This document shows positions 1 to 7,383 of a stretch of DNA of 8,111 nt, one piece after another. Location: NCBI GenBank assembly GCA_028868555.1, contig JAGWUG010000035.1, positions 1-8,111 on the forward strand, written 5' to 3'. Below the pieces are notes generated by a model. It saw nothing but the letters and a program-made list of their open reading frames with translations, did not search any database and was not told where the DNA came from. Positions within the stretch are counted from its first letter, which is position 1. Each line of letters begins with the position of its first letter. The DNA is from Actinomycetales bacterium. GTDB lineage: Bacteria; Actinomycetota; Actinomycetes; Actinomycetales; Microbacteriaceae. Made by a program: the position numbers and the translations under genes.

Positions 1-1869
1 GGAGCGGCTAACGATCTTGGACTCGATCGCCATGTCTTCTGGAATTCCAGGGCGGTTCATCAGGGCGGCTGCGGCACCACTCGAGAACAGGCGCATCAGG
101 TCATCGGTGAGCGAAAGGTAGAAGCGGCTCTCACCTTTGTCACCCTGGCGGCCAGCACGACCACGCAGCTGGTTGTCGATGCGGCGCGACTCGTGACGCT
201 CGGTGCCGAGAACATAGAGACCACCGACGGCGAGAACCTTCTCGGCCTCGATGGCAACCTGAGCCTTGAGCTCCTCGTAGGTCTTGCTCCAGGCGGCGTT
301 GTATTCCTCCGGGTGCTCCTCGGCATTGATGCCCTGCTGGTTGAGGGCAGCAACTGCCAGGAACTCGGCGTTTCCACCGAGCATGATGTCGGTACCGCGA
401 CCTGCCATGTTGGTGGCTACGGTTACCGAACCGAGGCGACCGGCCTGGGCCACGATGGCGGCCTCTCGGGCGTGGTTCTTGGCGTTCAAGACTTCGTGGC
501 GAACTCCGGCCTTGGCCAACAGGCGACTGAGGTATTCGCTCTTCTCGACCGAGGTGGTACCAACCAGAACCGGCTGACCGGCCTTGTGGCGCTCCGCGAT
601 GTCGAGAACAACCATGTCGAACTTGACCTGCTCGTTCTTGTAGATCAGGTCTGGCTGGTCGATTCGGACCATTGGCTTGTTGGTTGGGATTGGAACCACA
701 CCGAGCTTGTAGGTGGCCACGAACTCGGCGGCCTCAGTCTCGGCGGTACCAGTCATGCCCGAGAGCTTGTGGTACATGCGGAAGTAGTTCTGCAGGGTGA
801 TGGTGGCCAAGGTCTGGTTCTCGGCCTTGACCTCGACACCCTCCTTGGCCTCGATGGCCTGGTGAACACCCTCGTTGTAACGACGACCAGCCAAGATGCG
901 ACCGGTGTGCTCGTCGACGATCATGACCTCGCCGTTCATGACCACGTAGTCCTTGTCACGCTTGAACAGGGCCTTGGCCTTGAGTGCGTTGTTGAGGAAG
1001 GAGATCAGCGGGGTGTTGGCACTCTCGTAGAGGTTGTCAATGCCCAGGTAGTCCTCAACCTTTTCGATTCCAGGCTCGAGGATTCCAACGGTGCGCTTCT
1101 TCTCGTCTACTTCGTAGTCGATGACTGGCTGCAGGTCTTCAACGATCTTGGCGAACTGAGCGAACCAGCGGTTGGCCTCGCCCGAGGCAGGACCGGAGAT
1201 GATAAGTGGGGTACGCGCCTCATCGATGAGGATGGAGTCGACCTCGTCGACGATCGCGAAAAAGTGACCGCGCTGAACGAGGTCGGCCTTGTCCCAGGCC
1301 ATGTTGTCGCGCAGGTAGTCGAAGCCAAACTCGTTGTTGGTTCCGTAGGTGATGTCTGCGAGGTACTGCTCGCGGCGCTCGGCCGGCTCCTGGCCACTGA
1401 TGATGCAACCGGTGGTCATACCCAGGGTACGGAAGACGCGTCCCATTAGCTCGCTCTGGTAGCCGGCCAAGAAGTCGTTGGTGGTGACCACGTGAACACC
1501 GCGGCCAGCGATGGCGTTGAGGTAGGCCGGCATGGTGGCCACCAGGGTCTTACCTTCACCGGTCTTCATTTCGGCGATGTTGCCGAGGTGCAGAGCTGCA
1601 CCACCCATGACCTGAACGTCGAAGTGGCGCATGCCCAGGGTTCGCTTGGAAGCCTCGCGTACAGCAGCGAATGCCTCAGGCAGTAGGTCGTCCAGGCTTT
1701 CGCCCGCTGCGTAGCGGGAACGGAGCTGAGTGGTTTCATCGGCCAGTTCAGCATCGGTGAGCTTTACAAACTCTTCTTCCAGGGCATTGACGGCCTCGGT
1801 GATGCTGCGCAACTTGGCAAGAACGCGGCCTTCACCGGCGCGCAGAACCTTGTCGAGAATGTTTGCCAA
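1..1869 (-). CDS. secA: Protein translocase ATPase SecA (5' part, 623 codons, runs off left edge)
   Basis: SecA is the cytoplasmic ATPase that pushes unfolded preproteins through the SecYEG channel. The reading frame is open from a TTG at 1869 to base 1, and I checked it at several points without finding a frameshift. Visible motifs are Walker A (GEGKT, residues 104-108), the DEVDS Walker B/DEAD-type box (208-212), [17 protein letters not shown] in the preprotein-binding region (about 330-346), [16 protein letters not shown] (487-502) and the arginine-finger segment [23 protein letters not shown] (555-577). These positions match the known SecA layout closely. The last third, with the helical wing and scaffold parts and the C-terminal tail, lies outside the window. 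The TTG start is chosen because the protein then opens [15 protein letters not shown], like actinobacterial SecA1, and because GGAG sits 6 bases upstream. Another in-frame TTG lies four codons earlier and fits less well. It is the housekeeping SecA1 type by neighbourhood (next to hpf); the accessory SecA2 cannot be formally excluded. Confidence 0.97.
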   Translation of the reverse strand, partial: MANILDKVLRAGEGRVLAKLRSITEAVNALEEEFVKLTDAELADETTQLRSRYAAGESLDDLLPEAFAAVREASKRTLGMRHFDVQVMGGAALHLGNIAEMKTGEGKTLVATMPAYLNAIAGRGVHVVTTNDFLAGYQSELMGRVFRTLGMTTGCIISGQEPAERREQYLADITYGTNNEFGFDYLRDNMAWDKADLVQRGHFFAIVDEVDSILIDEARTPLIISGPASGEANRWFAQFAKIVEDLQPVIDYEVDEKKRTVGILEPGIEKVEDYLGIDNLYESANTPLISFLNNALKAKALFKRDKDYVVMNGEVMIVDEHTGRILAGRRYNEGVHQAIEAKEGVEVKAENQTLATITLQNYFRMYHKLSGMTGTAETEAAEFVATYKLGVVPIPTNKPMVRIDQPDLIYKNEQVKFDMVVLDIAERHKAGQPVLVGTTSVEKSEYLSRLLAKAGVRHEVLNAKNHAREAAIVAQAGRLGSVTVATNMAGRGTDIMLGGNAEFLAVAALNQQGINAEEHPEEYNAAWSKTYEELKAQVAIEAEKVLAVGGLYVLGTERHESRRIDNQLRGRAGRQGDKGESRFYLSLTDDLMRLFSSGAAAALMNRPGIPEDMAIESKIVSRS

Positions 1870-1875
1870 AGGGTG

Positions 1876-1879
1876 CTCC
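1876..1879 (-). promoter_or_regulatory. Ribosome binding site of secA
   Basis: GGAG lies 6 bases before the TTG at 1869 on the minus strand. It decides between the two in-frame TTG candidates: the upstream TTG at 1881 would itself overlap this motif and has no comparable sequence before it. Confidence 0.6.
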
Positions 1880-1913
1880 AAACGGTATGGGTATACCCCT
1901 CAATCTTAGGCGA

Positions 1914-1941
1914 AAGCCCCAAACCAAAAGGCTTGGGGCTT
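1914..1941 (-). terminator. Probable intrinsic terminator after hpf
   Basis: Bases 1914-1922 and 1933-1941 are perfect inverted repeats (9 pairs, AAGCCCCAA with TTGGGGCTT), with a 10-base loop that holds a further CC/GG pair. The hairpin begins 16 bases past the hpf stop and is followed on the minus strand by only three Ts (two past the stem) before CGCC. The weak U-tract makes it an imperfect Rho-independent terminator, but position and stem strength fit an end for the ahcY-to-hpf transcript and a separate transcript for secA. It could also act as an RNA 3'-end stabiliser. Confidence 0.6.
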
Positions 1942-1957
1942 CACGCTATGGGCGAAC

Positions 1958-2587
1958 CTAACCGAGCGTGATTACGCCGTAGTGCCAGCCCTTTCGGGCG
2001 TATACAACTGAAGGCTTACCGGTGGTTGAGTCAAGGAACAGGTAGAACGGGTGGCCCACCAGCTCCATGTGGTACAGGGCGTCGTCAACGGTCATAGGCA
2101 CGGTTGGGAACTCCTTGCGGCGAACCTCTACCGGACTGACGCCCAAGTCGATCTCAGTGGCCTCAGTGGCGGCAGCGGCTGCGGCAGCTCCGCCCAGCAG
2201 AAGGCCGGCATCAACCGGAGTTACATCCAACTCGGCAAAGTCGGATGCCGAGAGCTCCGAGGTGGAGTGCTGGCGGTGCTGACCGCGGTGCACCTTGTTG
2301 CGGTCTCCTACGCGACGCAGGCGCTCGGACAGCTTTCCCAACGCCATGTCGAAGGCGGCAAACTTGTCGCCCGCGTGAGCCTCGGCGCGAATGATGTGTC
2401 CAGGCTCAACAACGGTGAGCTCGACCTGATCTTCGAGGCCGGTGGTTTTATGTTCGTGACGGGTCACCTTGATGGTGAGGGCTTGGCTGCGGTTGGCTAG
2501 CTGTTCTACCTTATGTGCTCGCTCCAGCACGTAGTCTCGGAACCGATCCGATACTTGAAGGTTTCTGGCCGAAATGTTGATTTCCAT
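1958..2587 (-). CDS. hpf: Ribosome hibernation promoting factor, long form
   Basis: Long HPF binds the 30S subunit at the decoding centre and joins two 70S ribosomes into inactive 100S dimers in resting or stressed cells. The 209-residue protein has the two-domain build of the long form. An N-terminal RaiA/YfiA-like domain spans about residues 1-97 (MEINISARNLQVSDRFRDYV, then the basic KLSERLRRVGDRNK). A low-complexity linker covers about 98-150. The C-terminal dimerisation domain covers about 152-209 (RRKEFPTVPMTVDDALYHMELVGHPFYLF, then SVVYARKGWHYGVI). The ATG is supported by GGAGGT 4 bases upstream. It lies 72 bases after comF and a hairpin follows it, so it is probably the last gene of the transcript, possibly with its own promoter in the gap. 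The linker has a run of seven alanines (134-140) and a repeated ATE triplet. The assignment is firm; the stress function comes from the family. Confidence 0.95.
   Translation of the reverse strand: MEINISARNLQVSDRFRDYVLERAHKVEQLANRSQALTIKVTRHEHKTTGLEDQVELTVVEPGHIIRAEAHAGDKFAAFDMALGKLSERLRRVGDRNKVHRGQHRQHSTSELSASDFAELDVTPVDAGLLLGGAAAAAAATEATEIDLGVSPVEVRRKEFPTVPMTVDDALYHMELVGHPFYLFLDSTTGKPSVVYARKGWHYGVITLG
2153..2188 (-). repeat. Low-complexity linker coding repeat inside hpf
   Basis: On the minus strand the codons for residues 134-140 are seven GCN alanine codons (2168-2188). GCCACTGAG then occurs twice in tandem (2153-2170), giving ATEATE. This lies in the flexible link between the 30S-binding and dimerisation domains, where length is poorly conserved, so it is likely to be neutral slippage-prone sequence. 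Confidence 0.7.
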
Positions 2588-2591
2588 GGTG

Positions 2592-2597
2592 ACCTCC
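2592..2597 (-). promoter_or_regulatory. Ribosome binding site of hpf
   Basis: GGAGGT lies 4 bases before the ATG at 2587. It is a near-perfect Shine-Dalgarno sequence and the strongest next to any start in the window besides that of lpqB, suggesting efficient translation of hpf. Confidence 0.75.
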
Positions 2598-2601
2598 GTC
2601 T

Positions 2602-2635
2602 CGGGCTACGGTGCCCGTGAAAGCAAGTTATACCC
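2602..2635 (-). promoter_or_regulatory. Possible hpf leader: TATAAC -10-like box and short hairpin
   Basis: In the 72-base gap between comF and hpf the minus strand carries GGGTATAAC (2627-2635), whose TATAAC resembles a -10 box, about 40 bases before the hpf ATG. No convincing TTGACA-like element lies 16-18 bases further up. A small inverted repeat (CGGGC at 2613-2617 with GCCCG at 2602-2606, 6-base loop) lies just ahead of the ribosome binding site. An internal, perhaps growth-phase-dependent, promoter would make sense for hpf, but the sequence evidence is weak. Confidence 0.25.
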
Positions 2636-2659
2636 AAATGGAACTTCGTGTATGCGTTT

Positions 2660-3325
2660 TTACAAAGTTTCTGCGAAAGTCAGAAAAGTCTCAGGTTGGC
2701 AACCCTCACTAACTAGCGCCTCGGTCATGCCACGGAGAGTGGCTCCGGTGGTGACAATGTCGTCCAGCAACACCACTTTCCAACCCGTTGGTACCTGCAA
2801 ATCAGCCGGGTTGCAGCGCACTTTACCCAGCAAATTTTGCTCCCGCTGGGCGGCGGTCAACTGACTTTGATCCAGCACCGATGCGTGCAGCTCGAGGCAC
2901 GCCTGCACCCGCGCCGGAGTTCCAGCGGCCCGGAGGAAGCGCGCCACCTCCTTGGCCAAAAGGGTGGCTGGCTGGTAGCCCCGATTTCGATTTGCAGCCT
3001 TTCGGCTCGGCGCGGGAACCAGGATCACCCCGGTTGCAGTAGGTGCGGGTGAGGCATCGGTGCCGTTATTTCTCATGGCGTTCTGAAGGTGTGAAGCCAT
3101 CTGCCGTCCCAGCTCCTGGGCCAGACGATGGGAACCTGTGAGTTTGAAAGCGTGAACCAGCTGTTGGCTAAAGCCCGCGTAGTCGGTCACGGCCAGTCCC
3201 ACGGGCAGGCCCGTGCGTGTGACTGTGCGCGGACGCAGAATCTGTCGCTTCCGACAGGATTCACAAATGAGGCTGGGAGGTTGGCCACAGCCAACGCAGT
3301 CTTGGGGAAACCAGATGTCGAGCAT
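2660..3325 (-). CDS. comF: ComF family phosphoribosyltransferase-like protein
   Basis: This 221-residue cytoplasmic protein has the ComF layout. An N-terminal zinc-ribbon-like double CxxC (C10, C13, C21, C24) comes first. A central VPAPSRKAANRNRGYQPATLLAKEVA segment (103-127) and DQSQLTAAQREQNL (152-165) follow. The PRPP-binding signature VVLLDDIVTTGAT (184-196) comes near the end. In Bacillus and Haemophilus, ComF-type proteins are needed for natural transformation; in actinobacteria the role is unproven, and no other competence gene is present here. The ATG at 3325 gives the family-like start MLDIWFPQDCVGCG. Its ribosome binding site is poor (GAGG only 2 bases away), so translation may depend on ribosomes finishing lpqB. 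The frame stays open back to the lpqB stop but contains no ATG, GTG or TTG upstream of 3325. It lies between lpqB and hpf, as the related gene does in mycobacteria. Confidence 0.92.
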   Translation of the reverse strand: MLDIWFPQDCVGCGQPPSLICESCRKRQILRPRTVTRTGLPVGLAVTDYAGFSQQLVHAFKLTGSHRLAQELGRQMASHLQNAMRNNGTDASPAPTATGVILVPAPSRKAANRNRGYQPATLLAKEVARFLRAAGTPARVQACLELHASVLDQSQLTAAQREQNLLGKVRCNPADLQVPTGWKVVLLDDIVTTGATLRGMTEALVSEGCQPETFLTFAETL

Positions 3326-3391
3326 TGCCTCAGATTGCCAAGCCTGGCCAAAGGCGCGAGCCGAGTAACCGGCATCGGTGGATAACTGGCG

Positions 3392-5068
3392 CTAATTCAC
3401 CATGTGAGCGGCGGTAACCTGCTGATCCAGCTGCGACCAGGTGTAACCGCGGTACTGCATTAGGCGGTTCTGGTCGTCCAGCACGTAGATGTTGGTGCCG
3501 TCGTCACTGACCATCAGGTCTACCGCGTGGTCGAGGGTGCCCACTTCACGAGGGTCTCCACCGATGGTGAGCAGGGTGAGGTTGGACTGCACGCCGGAGA
3601 CATCGGCCAAAACCAAAATTCCGCTGGTACCGGACCACTCGATGGCGTTTGGCTTTCCGACGCCATAGCTCAGTTCGACCGGTGCACCAAAGCCAGTGAC
3701 GATGCCCAACTGGTTGCGATTCACCGACGACACCATGAGACGCAGGGTGCCGTCCGCGTCTGCCACGACGGCAGCCATTCGAGCTCCCTCTGGACTAAGG
3801 GCGACCGCCTTGAGCACGTGCTTGGCCAGCCATGGGACTGTGATCCAGACCGACTTTCCGGTCTGCGGAACAATCTGCACCTTGCCGTCGGTGCCAATCA
3901 GCCAGAGCTGCCCGCGGCGGTCATAGCGTGGCGAAATCAAGTTCTTGCGGGTATCCACCAGCAAAGGTGGAGTTTCGGGCTGGTCCAGTCGGGCCGTGTA
4001 GACGCCCGCCTTACCCACCAGAGCAATGCTGGTCTCGTCGCTGGTGACCGCGAAGTCGCGCACACCGAAGAGCTTGATCCAGGTCTGGGCATTGGCGAGG
4101 CGCGAACCACTTGGGCCAATCAGCTGCTGCAGCGAGTTAGCGGAGAGCACTACCGGCGCAAATGCACCGGAGGAGGTCGATGCCGGCACGAAGTCGCTGA
4201 TTTTCTGAATGGCGGAGTCGATCTGAATCTCCACTGAACTTACGCCACGTAACTGTGTGAGGGTGGCTGTGAGTTGAGCCTTGAAGCGCTGCTTTGCGAG
4301 TCTGGATGCCTGCAGGGCCTGCGGAGTGAGGTTCACCACTGCGGTGGTCTTGTCCACAGTCACGGAATCGATGGCCAGGCTCGTGTTTGCCGGCAGGATT
4401 GGCGCAACCGCTCCCTTGATGACCGGGCTCGGGCCGGCCAGCATGGCGGCCACCAGACGAGTTGCGGTTGAGGCGCGAGCCGGGAACCAGCGCAGGTCTG
4501 GAATCAGGTAGCTGTAGCTGTGGTCAAAGAAATAGACCTCGTAGCTGTGGAAGATGACCTCAAAAACCGGCCTGATCATGACCACAGCGTTCGGGGCCTC
4601 ACTGATGCGCCACTGCCCGTTGACCTGAATCATCTTGAAGTGCAGCTTGACGCTTGAGCCAGGAGCGCGGTTGGAATAGTGACCGAGCGAATCCACCACA
4701 GCGGAGACACCAATCGATACCGTGGCAACGCCATCGGTGCCGAGCGTGGTCTTCTGGCCACCGCGCTGGATGTAGACCAACTGGTTCGGGCTCCAGGTGG
4801 TGCGGAAGCTTGGAGCCAGATACTGACGTGCCACCCCGTAGTCGTTCTGCGGCCCGGTGGAGGCATTCAGGAAGCCGGCCAGGATGTCTGCCTGACTCTG
4901 CCCCTTCAGTGGCCCAGAGGGCGAGTAGTAGAGGTAGTCGTTGGACAGCAAGTTTTGAATGTCCGGACCCTGATGCACCCCGGAGCTGCTTGGAATGGTG
5001 GCGCAACCGGTGAGCACCGATGCAGCCACCAGCAGTGCGGCCAGAGCCTTGTTCCAGCGGCTAGTCAT
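3392..5068 (-). CDS. lpqB: Lipoprotein LpqB (MtrAB-associated, GerMN and beta-propeller domains)
   Basis: LpqB is a membrane-anchored extracytoplasmic lipoprotein that in mycobacteria interacts with the MtrB sensor and affects MtrA phosphorylation, cell division and motility. The 558-residue protein starts with a lipoprotein signal peptide: a basic start, a hydrophobic stretch (residues 8-19) and the lipobox LTGC with lipidated Cys22. An N-terminal domain spans about 35-170. A GerMN-like domain (about 195-290, including TATRLVAAMLAGPSP and TTAVVNLTPQAL) follows, then the LpqB beta-propeller region (about 320-550, with blade-like repeats such as DFAVTSDETSIALVG, AVALSPEGARMAAVV and DLMVSDDGTNIYVLDDQNRL). 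Length is close to that usual for LpqB. The ATG overlaps the end of mtrB by 8 bases and has a strong GGAGGG 8 bases upstream, inside mtrB, so the two are translated in step from one mRNA. The order mtrA-mtrB-lpqB confirms the call. Confidence 0.96.
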   Translation of the reverse strand: MTSRWNKALAALLVAASVLTGCATIPSSSGVHQGPDIQNLLSNDYLYYSPSGPLKGQSQADILAGFLNASTGPQNDYGVARQYLAPSFRTTWSPNQLVYIQRGGQKTTLGTDGVATVSIGVSAVVDSLGHYSNRAPGSSVKLHFKMIQVNGQWRISEAPNAVVMIRPVFEVIFHSYEVYFFDHSYSYLIPDLRWFPARASTATRLVAAMLAGPSPVIKGAVAPILPANTSLAIDSVTVDKTTAVVNLTPQALQASRLAKQRFKAQLTATLTQLRGVSSVEIQIDSAIQKISDFVPASTSSGAFAPVVLSANSLQQLIGPSGSRLANAQTWIKLFGVRDFAVTSDETSIALVGKAGVYTARLDQPETPPLLVDTRKNLISPRYDRRGQLWLIGTDGKVQIVPQTGKSVWITVPWLAKHVLKAVALSPEGARMAAVVADADGTLRLMVSSVNRNQLGIVTGFGAPVELSYGVGKPNAIEWSGTSGILVLADVSGVQSNLTLLTIGGDPREVGTLDHAVDLMVSDDGTNIYVLDDQNRLMQYRGYTWSQLDQQVTAAHMVN

Positions 5069-6659
5069 GGTAGAAACCCTCCGGCAGATCCCAAAGTGGT
5101 TTGCTCGGCGGCATTGGCAGCGGCGATGAGGTGAACACTCCCCCGCGAACTCGTGGCAGGGTTAGGCGGAAGCAGGCACCCTGGTTTGGTCGAGCCCAAA
5201 CCTGAAGCCAGCCGTTGTGGAGGTTGGCATCTTCCTGGCTAATCGCCAGTCCAAGACCGGTGCCGCCGGTGGTGCGCTGACGCGAAGGGTCGGCTCGCCA
5301 GAAGCGGTCAAATACGCGGTCAAGCTGGTCCTGGTTCATGCCCACGCCGTAGTCGGTGACCGTGATGGCCACGGCCTTTTCGTCGGCGCCAACGTGAATG
5401 TCTACCGGCTTGCCATCACCGTGCTCGAGGGCGTTGGCTATCAGGTTGCGCAGGAGACGCTCGATGCGACGGCTATCGAGGTCAAGTTCAATCAGTTCGC
5501 TCGGAAGGTCAACGTTGATACGCATGCCCTTTGCGCGCGCCAGCGGCTCAAGGCCGGCGATGGCCATGCCGACCGGGTGCTGAATGTCCTGCAGCTCCAT
5601 GTGGGGGCGAACGCCACCGGCATCGAAGCGGCTCAACTCCAGCAGGTCACCGAGTAGTTTTTCGAAGCGCACCAGCTGGTCGTTCAGCATCTCGGCATCC
5701 TTCTTGAGCGAAGGCGCCAGCTTGTCGCGGTTGCGGAAGATCATGTCGCCGCTGATGCGAATGGTGGTTAGCGGAGTGCGCAGCTCATGGCTCACATCGG
5801 AGACGAAGCGCTGCTGCATGGTGGAGACGTTGGTCACCTTGTTGATCTGCTTTTGCAGACCGTCGGCCATCTTGTTGAATGACCGGGCCCACACAGCAAT
5901 CACGTCGGTGCCCTTCACCGGCAGGCGCTTGTTCAAATCCCCCGATGCAATCGACTCAGCAACTTGAGCAGCGGTGCGCAGCGGGTTTACCAGCCAACTG
6001 GTTACGAAGTACGAGACCAAACCAATGAGCAGCAGCGAGATGAGCCCGCCCACCACCAGGGTGCGCTGGACGAAGTAGAGAGTGGCCTGCTCGTTCTGCA
6101 GGTCAAAGATCAGGTAAAGCTCGTAGGCGCCGGCCACCGGAATCTGGATTGGTGCGCCAACCACCAGACCAGGGTGGGAGCCATCGGAGGCTGGAATGGA
6201 AACCGACTGGTAGTCAAGGTGCGAACCGGCGGTGGAAACCTTGTCACGGAGCGACTTTGGGATGACCTTGAGGTCAAGGGTTGAAGACATTGGGGACTGA
6301 AGCGAGAGCGAACCTGCCGGTTGGCCGGGAGTGCGCAGCAGGGCCACCTTGCGCTCCTGGCTGCCGGAGTTGGATTCCAAGGAGGGAACCACAGAGTTCA
6401 TCAGGGTTTGCAGCGCAACTTCATCGGTGACATTCGAGGCGCTGAAGGTGTTCTGAACCTGAATGACGGCGCGCTGCGACTCATTGAGAACCTGAGTGAG
6501 GCGGGTTTGGAAGAGCCCGTTGCCGATTGAGAAAGAAAGGAAGCCACCCAGAACCACCAGAGCGATACCGGTGAGGGCGAGTGTAGAGACCACAGCGCGA
6601 ACCTGAATGGAACGGCGCAGCAAGCCGATGCCGCTCCGGAACAGGCCGGGCTTTTTCAC
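5061..6659 (-). CDS. mtrB: Sensor histidine kinase MtrB
   Basis: MtrB is the membrane sensor kinase that phosphorylates MtrA. The 532-residue protein has a short basic cytoplasmic start, a first membrane helix (about 22-46), an extracytoplasmic sensor domain (about 47-196), a second membrane helix (about 198-223) and a HAMP linker (about 224-277). The dimerisation/phosphoacceptor domain follows, with H291 in FVSDVSHELRTPLTTI. The ATPase domain has the N box (RNLIANALEHG, N405 and N409), G1 (DYGVGM, D436) and G2 (GGTGLGLAIS, 465-473). All catalytic motifs are intact. After the kinase domain comes a short proline-rich tail with SSPLPMPP, a motif I also recall from mycobacterial MtrB. The start is a GTG that touches the mtrA TAA with no spacing and lacks a clear ribosome binding site, so translation probably couples to mtrA. 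A TTG at codon 13 with GGAG ten bases ahead is a less likely alternative. Confidence 0.97.
   Translation of the reverse strand: MKKPGLFRSGIGLLRRSIQVRAVVSTLALTGIALVVLGGFLSFSIGNGLFQTRLTQVLNESQRAVIQVQNTFSASNVTDEVALQTLMNSVVPSLESNSGSQERKVALLRTPGQPAGSLSLQSPMSSTLDLKVIPKSLRDKVSTAGSHLDYQSVSIPASDGSHPGLVVGAPIQIPVAGAYELYLIFDLQNEQATLYFVQRTLVVGGLISLLLIGLVSYFVTSWLVNPLRTAAQVAESIASGDLNKRLPVKGTDVIAVWARSFNKMADGLQKQINKVTNVSTMQQRFVSDVSHELRTPLTTIRISGDMIFRNRDKLAPSLKKDAEMLNDQLVRFEKLLGDLLELSRFDAGGVRPHMELQDIQHPVGMAIAGLEPLARAKGMRINVDLPSELIELDLDSRRIERLLRNLIANALEHGDGKPVDIHVGADEKAVAITVTDYGVGMNQDQLDRVFDRFWRADPSRQRTTGGTGLGLAISQEDANLHNGWLQVWARPNQGACFRLTLPRVRGGVFTSSPLPMPPSKPLWDLPEGFYHD
5077..5082 (-). promoter_or_regulatory. 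Ribosome binding site of lpqB inside mtrB
   Basis: GGAGGG lies within the last mtrB codons, 8 bases before the lpqB ATG at 5068. It fixes the lpqB start and gives it independent ribosome loading despite the 8-base gene overlap. Confidence 0.75.
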
Positions 6660-7364
6660 TTAGTTCTGGCCAGCCTTGTAGCCAACGCCGCGAACTGTAA
6701 CCACGATGGTTGGGTTGTCCGGGTCGTCTTCGATCTTGGAGCGCAGGCGCTGAATGTGAACGTTTACCAGTCGAGTGTCGGCTTGGTAGCCGTAGTCCCA
6801 AACGTCCTTCAGCAGGTCTTCGCGGCTGAAAACCTTGTTAGGGGTTGCTGCCAGGGTGCCGAGGAGCTTGAACTCGAGCGGGGTCAGAGCCACTCGCTCG
6901 CCGTTCTTGCGAACCTCGTGACCAACTACGTCGAGGGTCACCGAACCGATGCGGAGGAGGCCATCGCCTTCCTTAGGCTTGAGCGACTCGTTGGTGCGCT
7001 GCTGAATGCGCAACGCGTTCTTGATGCGAGCAAGCAGCTTGTCGAGGTCCCAAGGCAGCTTCTCGAAGTAGTCGTCGGCCCCGGCCGCGAAGGCCTTTTC
7101 CATGGACTCAACTTCGCTCTGCGCGGTAACCATAATGATTGGCACTGCCGAGAACTCGCGGATGTCTGCAACCAGCTCGATGCCATTGCGGTTTGGCAGC
7201 TGAATGTCCATGAGAATGACGCTTGGCTGCTCGGCCTTGACCAGTTCTACAACCTTGGCGCCGTCGCCCTCGCTGATTACATGGAACTCGGCACGAGTCA
7301 ACGCGCTTTCCATCTGCGTGCGCAGCGCAACGTCGTCTTCGACGACCATGATCTTGTTAGTCAC
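6660..7364 (-). CDS. mtrA: DNA-binding response regulator MtrA
   Basis: MtrA is the OmpR/PhoB-type transcription factor activated by MtrB. In mycobacteria and corynebacteria it controls cell wall, division and osmotic-response genes. The 234-residue protein has a receiver domain (about 3-120) with the acidic pocket E9, D10, D11, phosphoacceptor D53 (ILMDIQLPNRNG), switch T80 and the conserved K102. A winged-helix output domain follows (about 136-232: LTPLEFKLLGTLA, then ADTRLVNVHIQRLRSKIE, then TVRGVGYKAG). The output domain looks strongly MtrA-like, whereas the receiver is more divergent. In particular K102 is followed by Leu and then Pro (EKLPWD) instead of the usual Lys-Pro. The start is a GTG at 7364 with AGGCAGGA ending 7 bases upstream; an internal ATG at codon 6 would cut into the first receiver strand. 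It precedes mtrB without a gap and follows ahcY by 39 bases. Confidence 0.95.
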   Translation of the reverse strand: MTNKIMVVEDDVALRTQMESALTRAEFHVISEGDGAKVVELVKAEQPSVILMDIQLPNRNGIELVADIREFSAVPIIMVTAQSEVESMEKAFAAGADDYFEKLPWDLDKLLARIKNALRIQQRTNESLKPKEGDGLLRIGSVTLDVVGHEVRKNGERVALTPLEFKLLGTLAATPNKVFSREDLLKDVWDYGYQADTRLVNVHIQRLRSKIEDDPDNPTIVVTVRGVGYKAGQN

Positions 7365-7371
7365 CCGTCAA

Positions 7372-7380
7372 TCCTGCCTT
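7372..7380 (-). promoter_or_regulatory. Ribosome binding site of mtrA
   Basis: AAGGCAGGA lies 7 bases before the GTG at 7364. It supports the GTG start over the internal ATG five codons later. Confidence 0.6.
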
Positions 7381-7383
7381 TTT

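Noticed and set aside
193..1449. 418-codon open frame on the plus strand opposite secA
   Set aside because: It is antisense to verified SecA coding sequence. Its product is dominated by V, L, G and D in a pattern expected from the complement of biased codons, and it shows no domain motif. Long antisense frames are common in GC-rich genes.
3187..3375. Minus-strand frame starting at an ATG at 3375, ahead of comF
   Set aside because: It is in a different frame from ComF, would replace the CxxC zinc-ribbon with unrelated sequence and has no ribosome binding site. I considered a frameshifted longer ComF, but the MLDIWFPQDCVGCG start at 3325 fits the family without one.
3527..4237. 236-codon open frame on the plus strand opposite lpqB
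   Set aside because: It lies entirely within LpqB coding sequence on the other strand, has no recognisable family features and no clear ribosome binding site.
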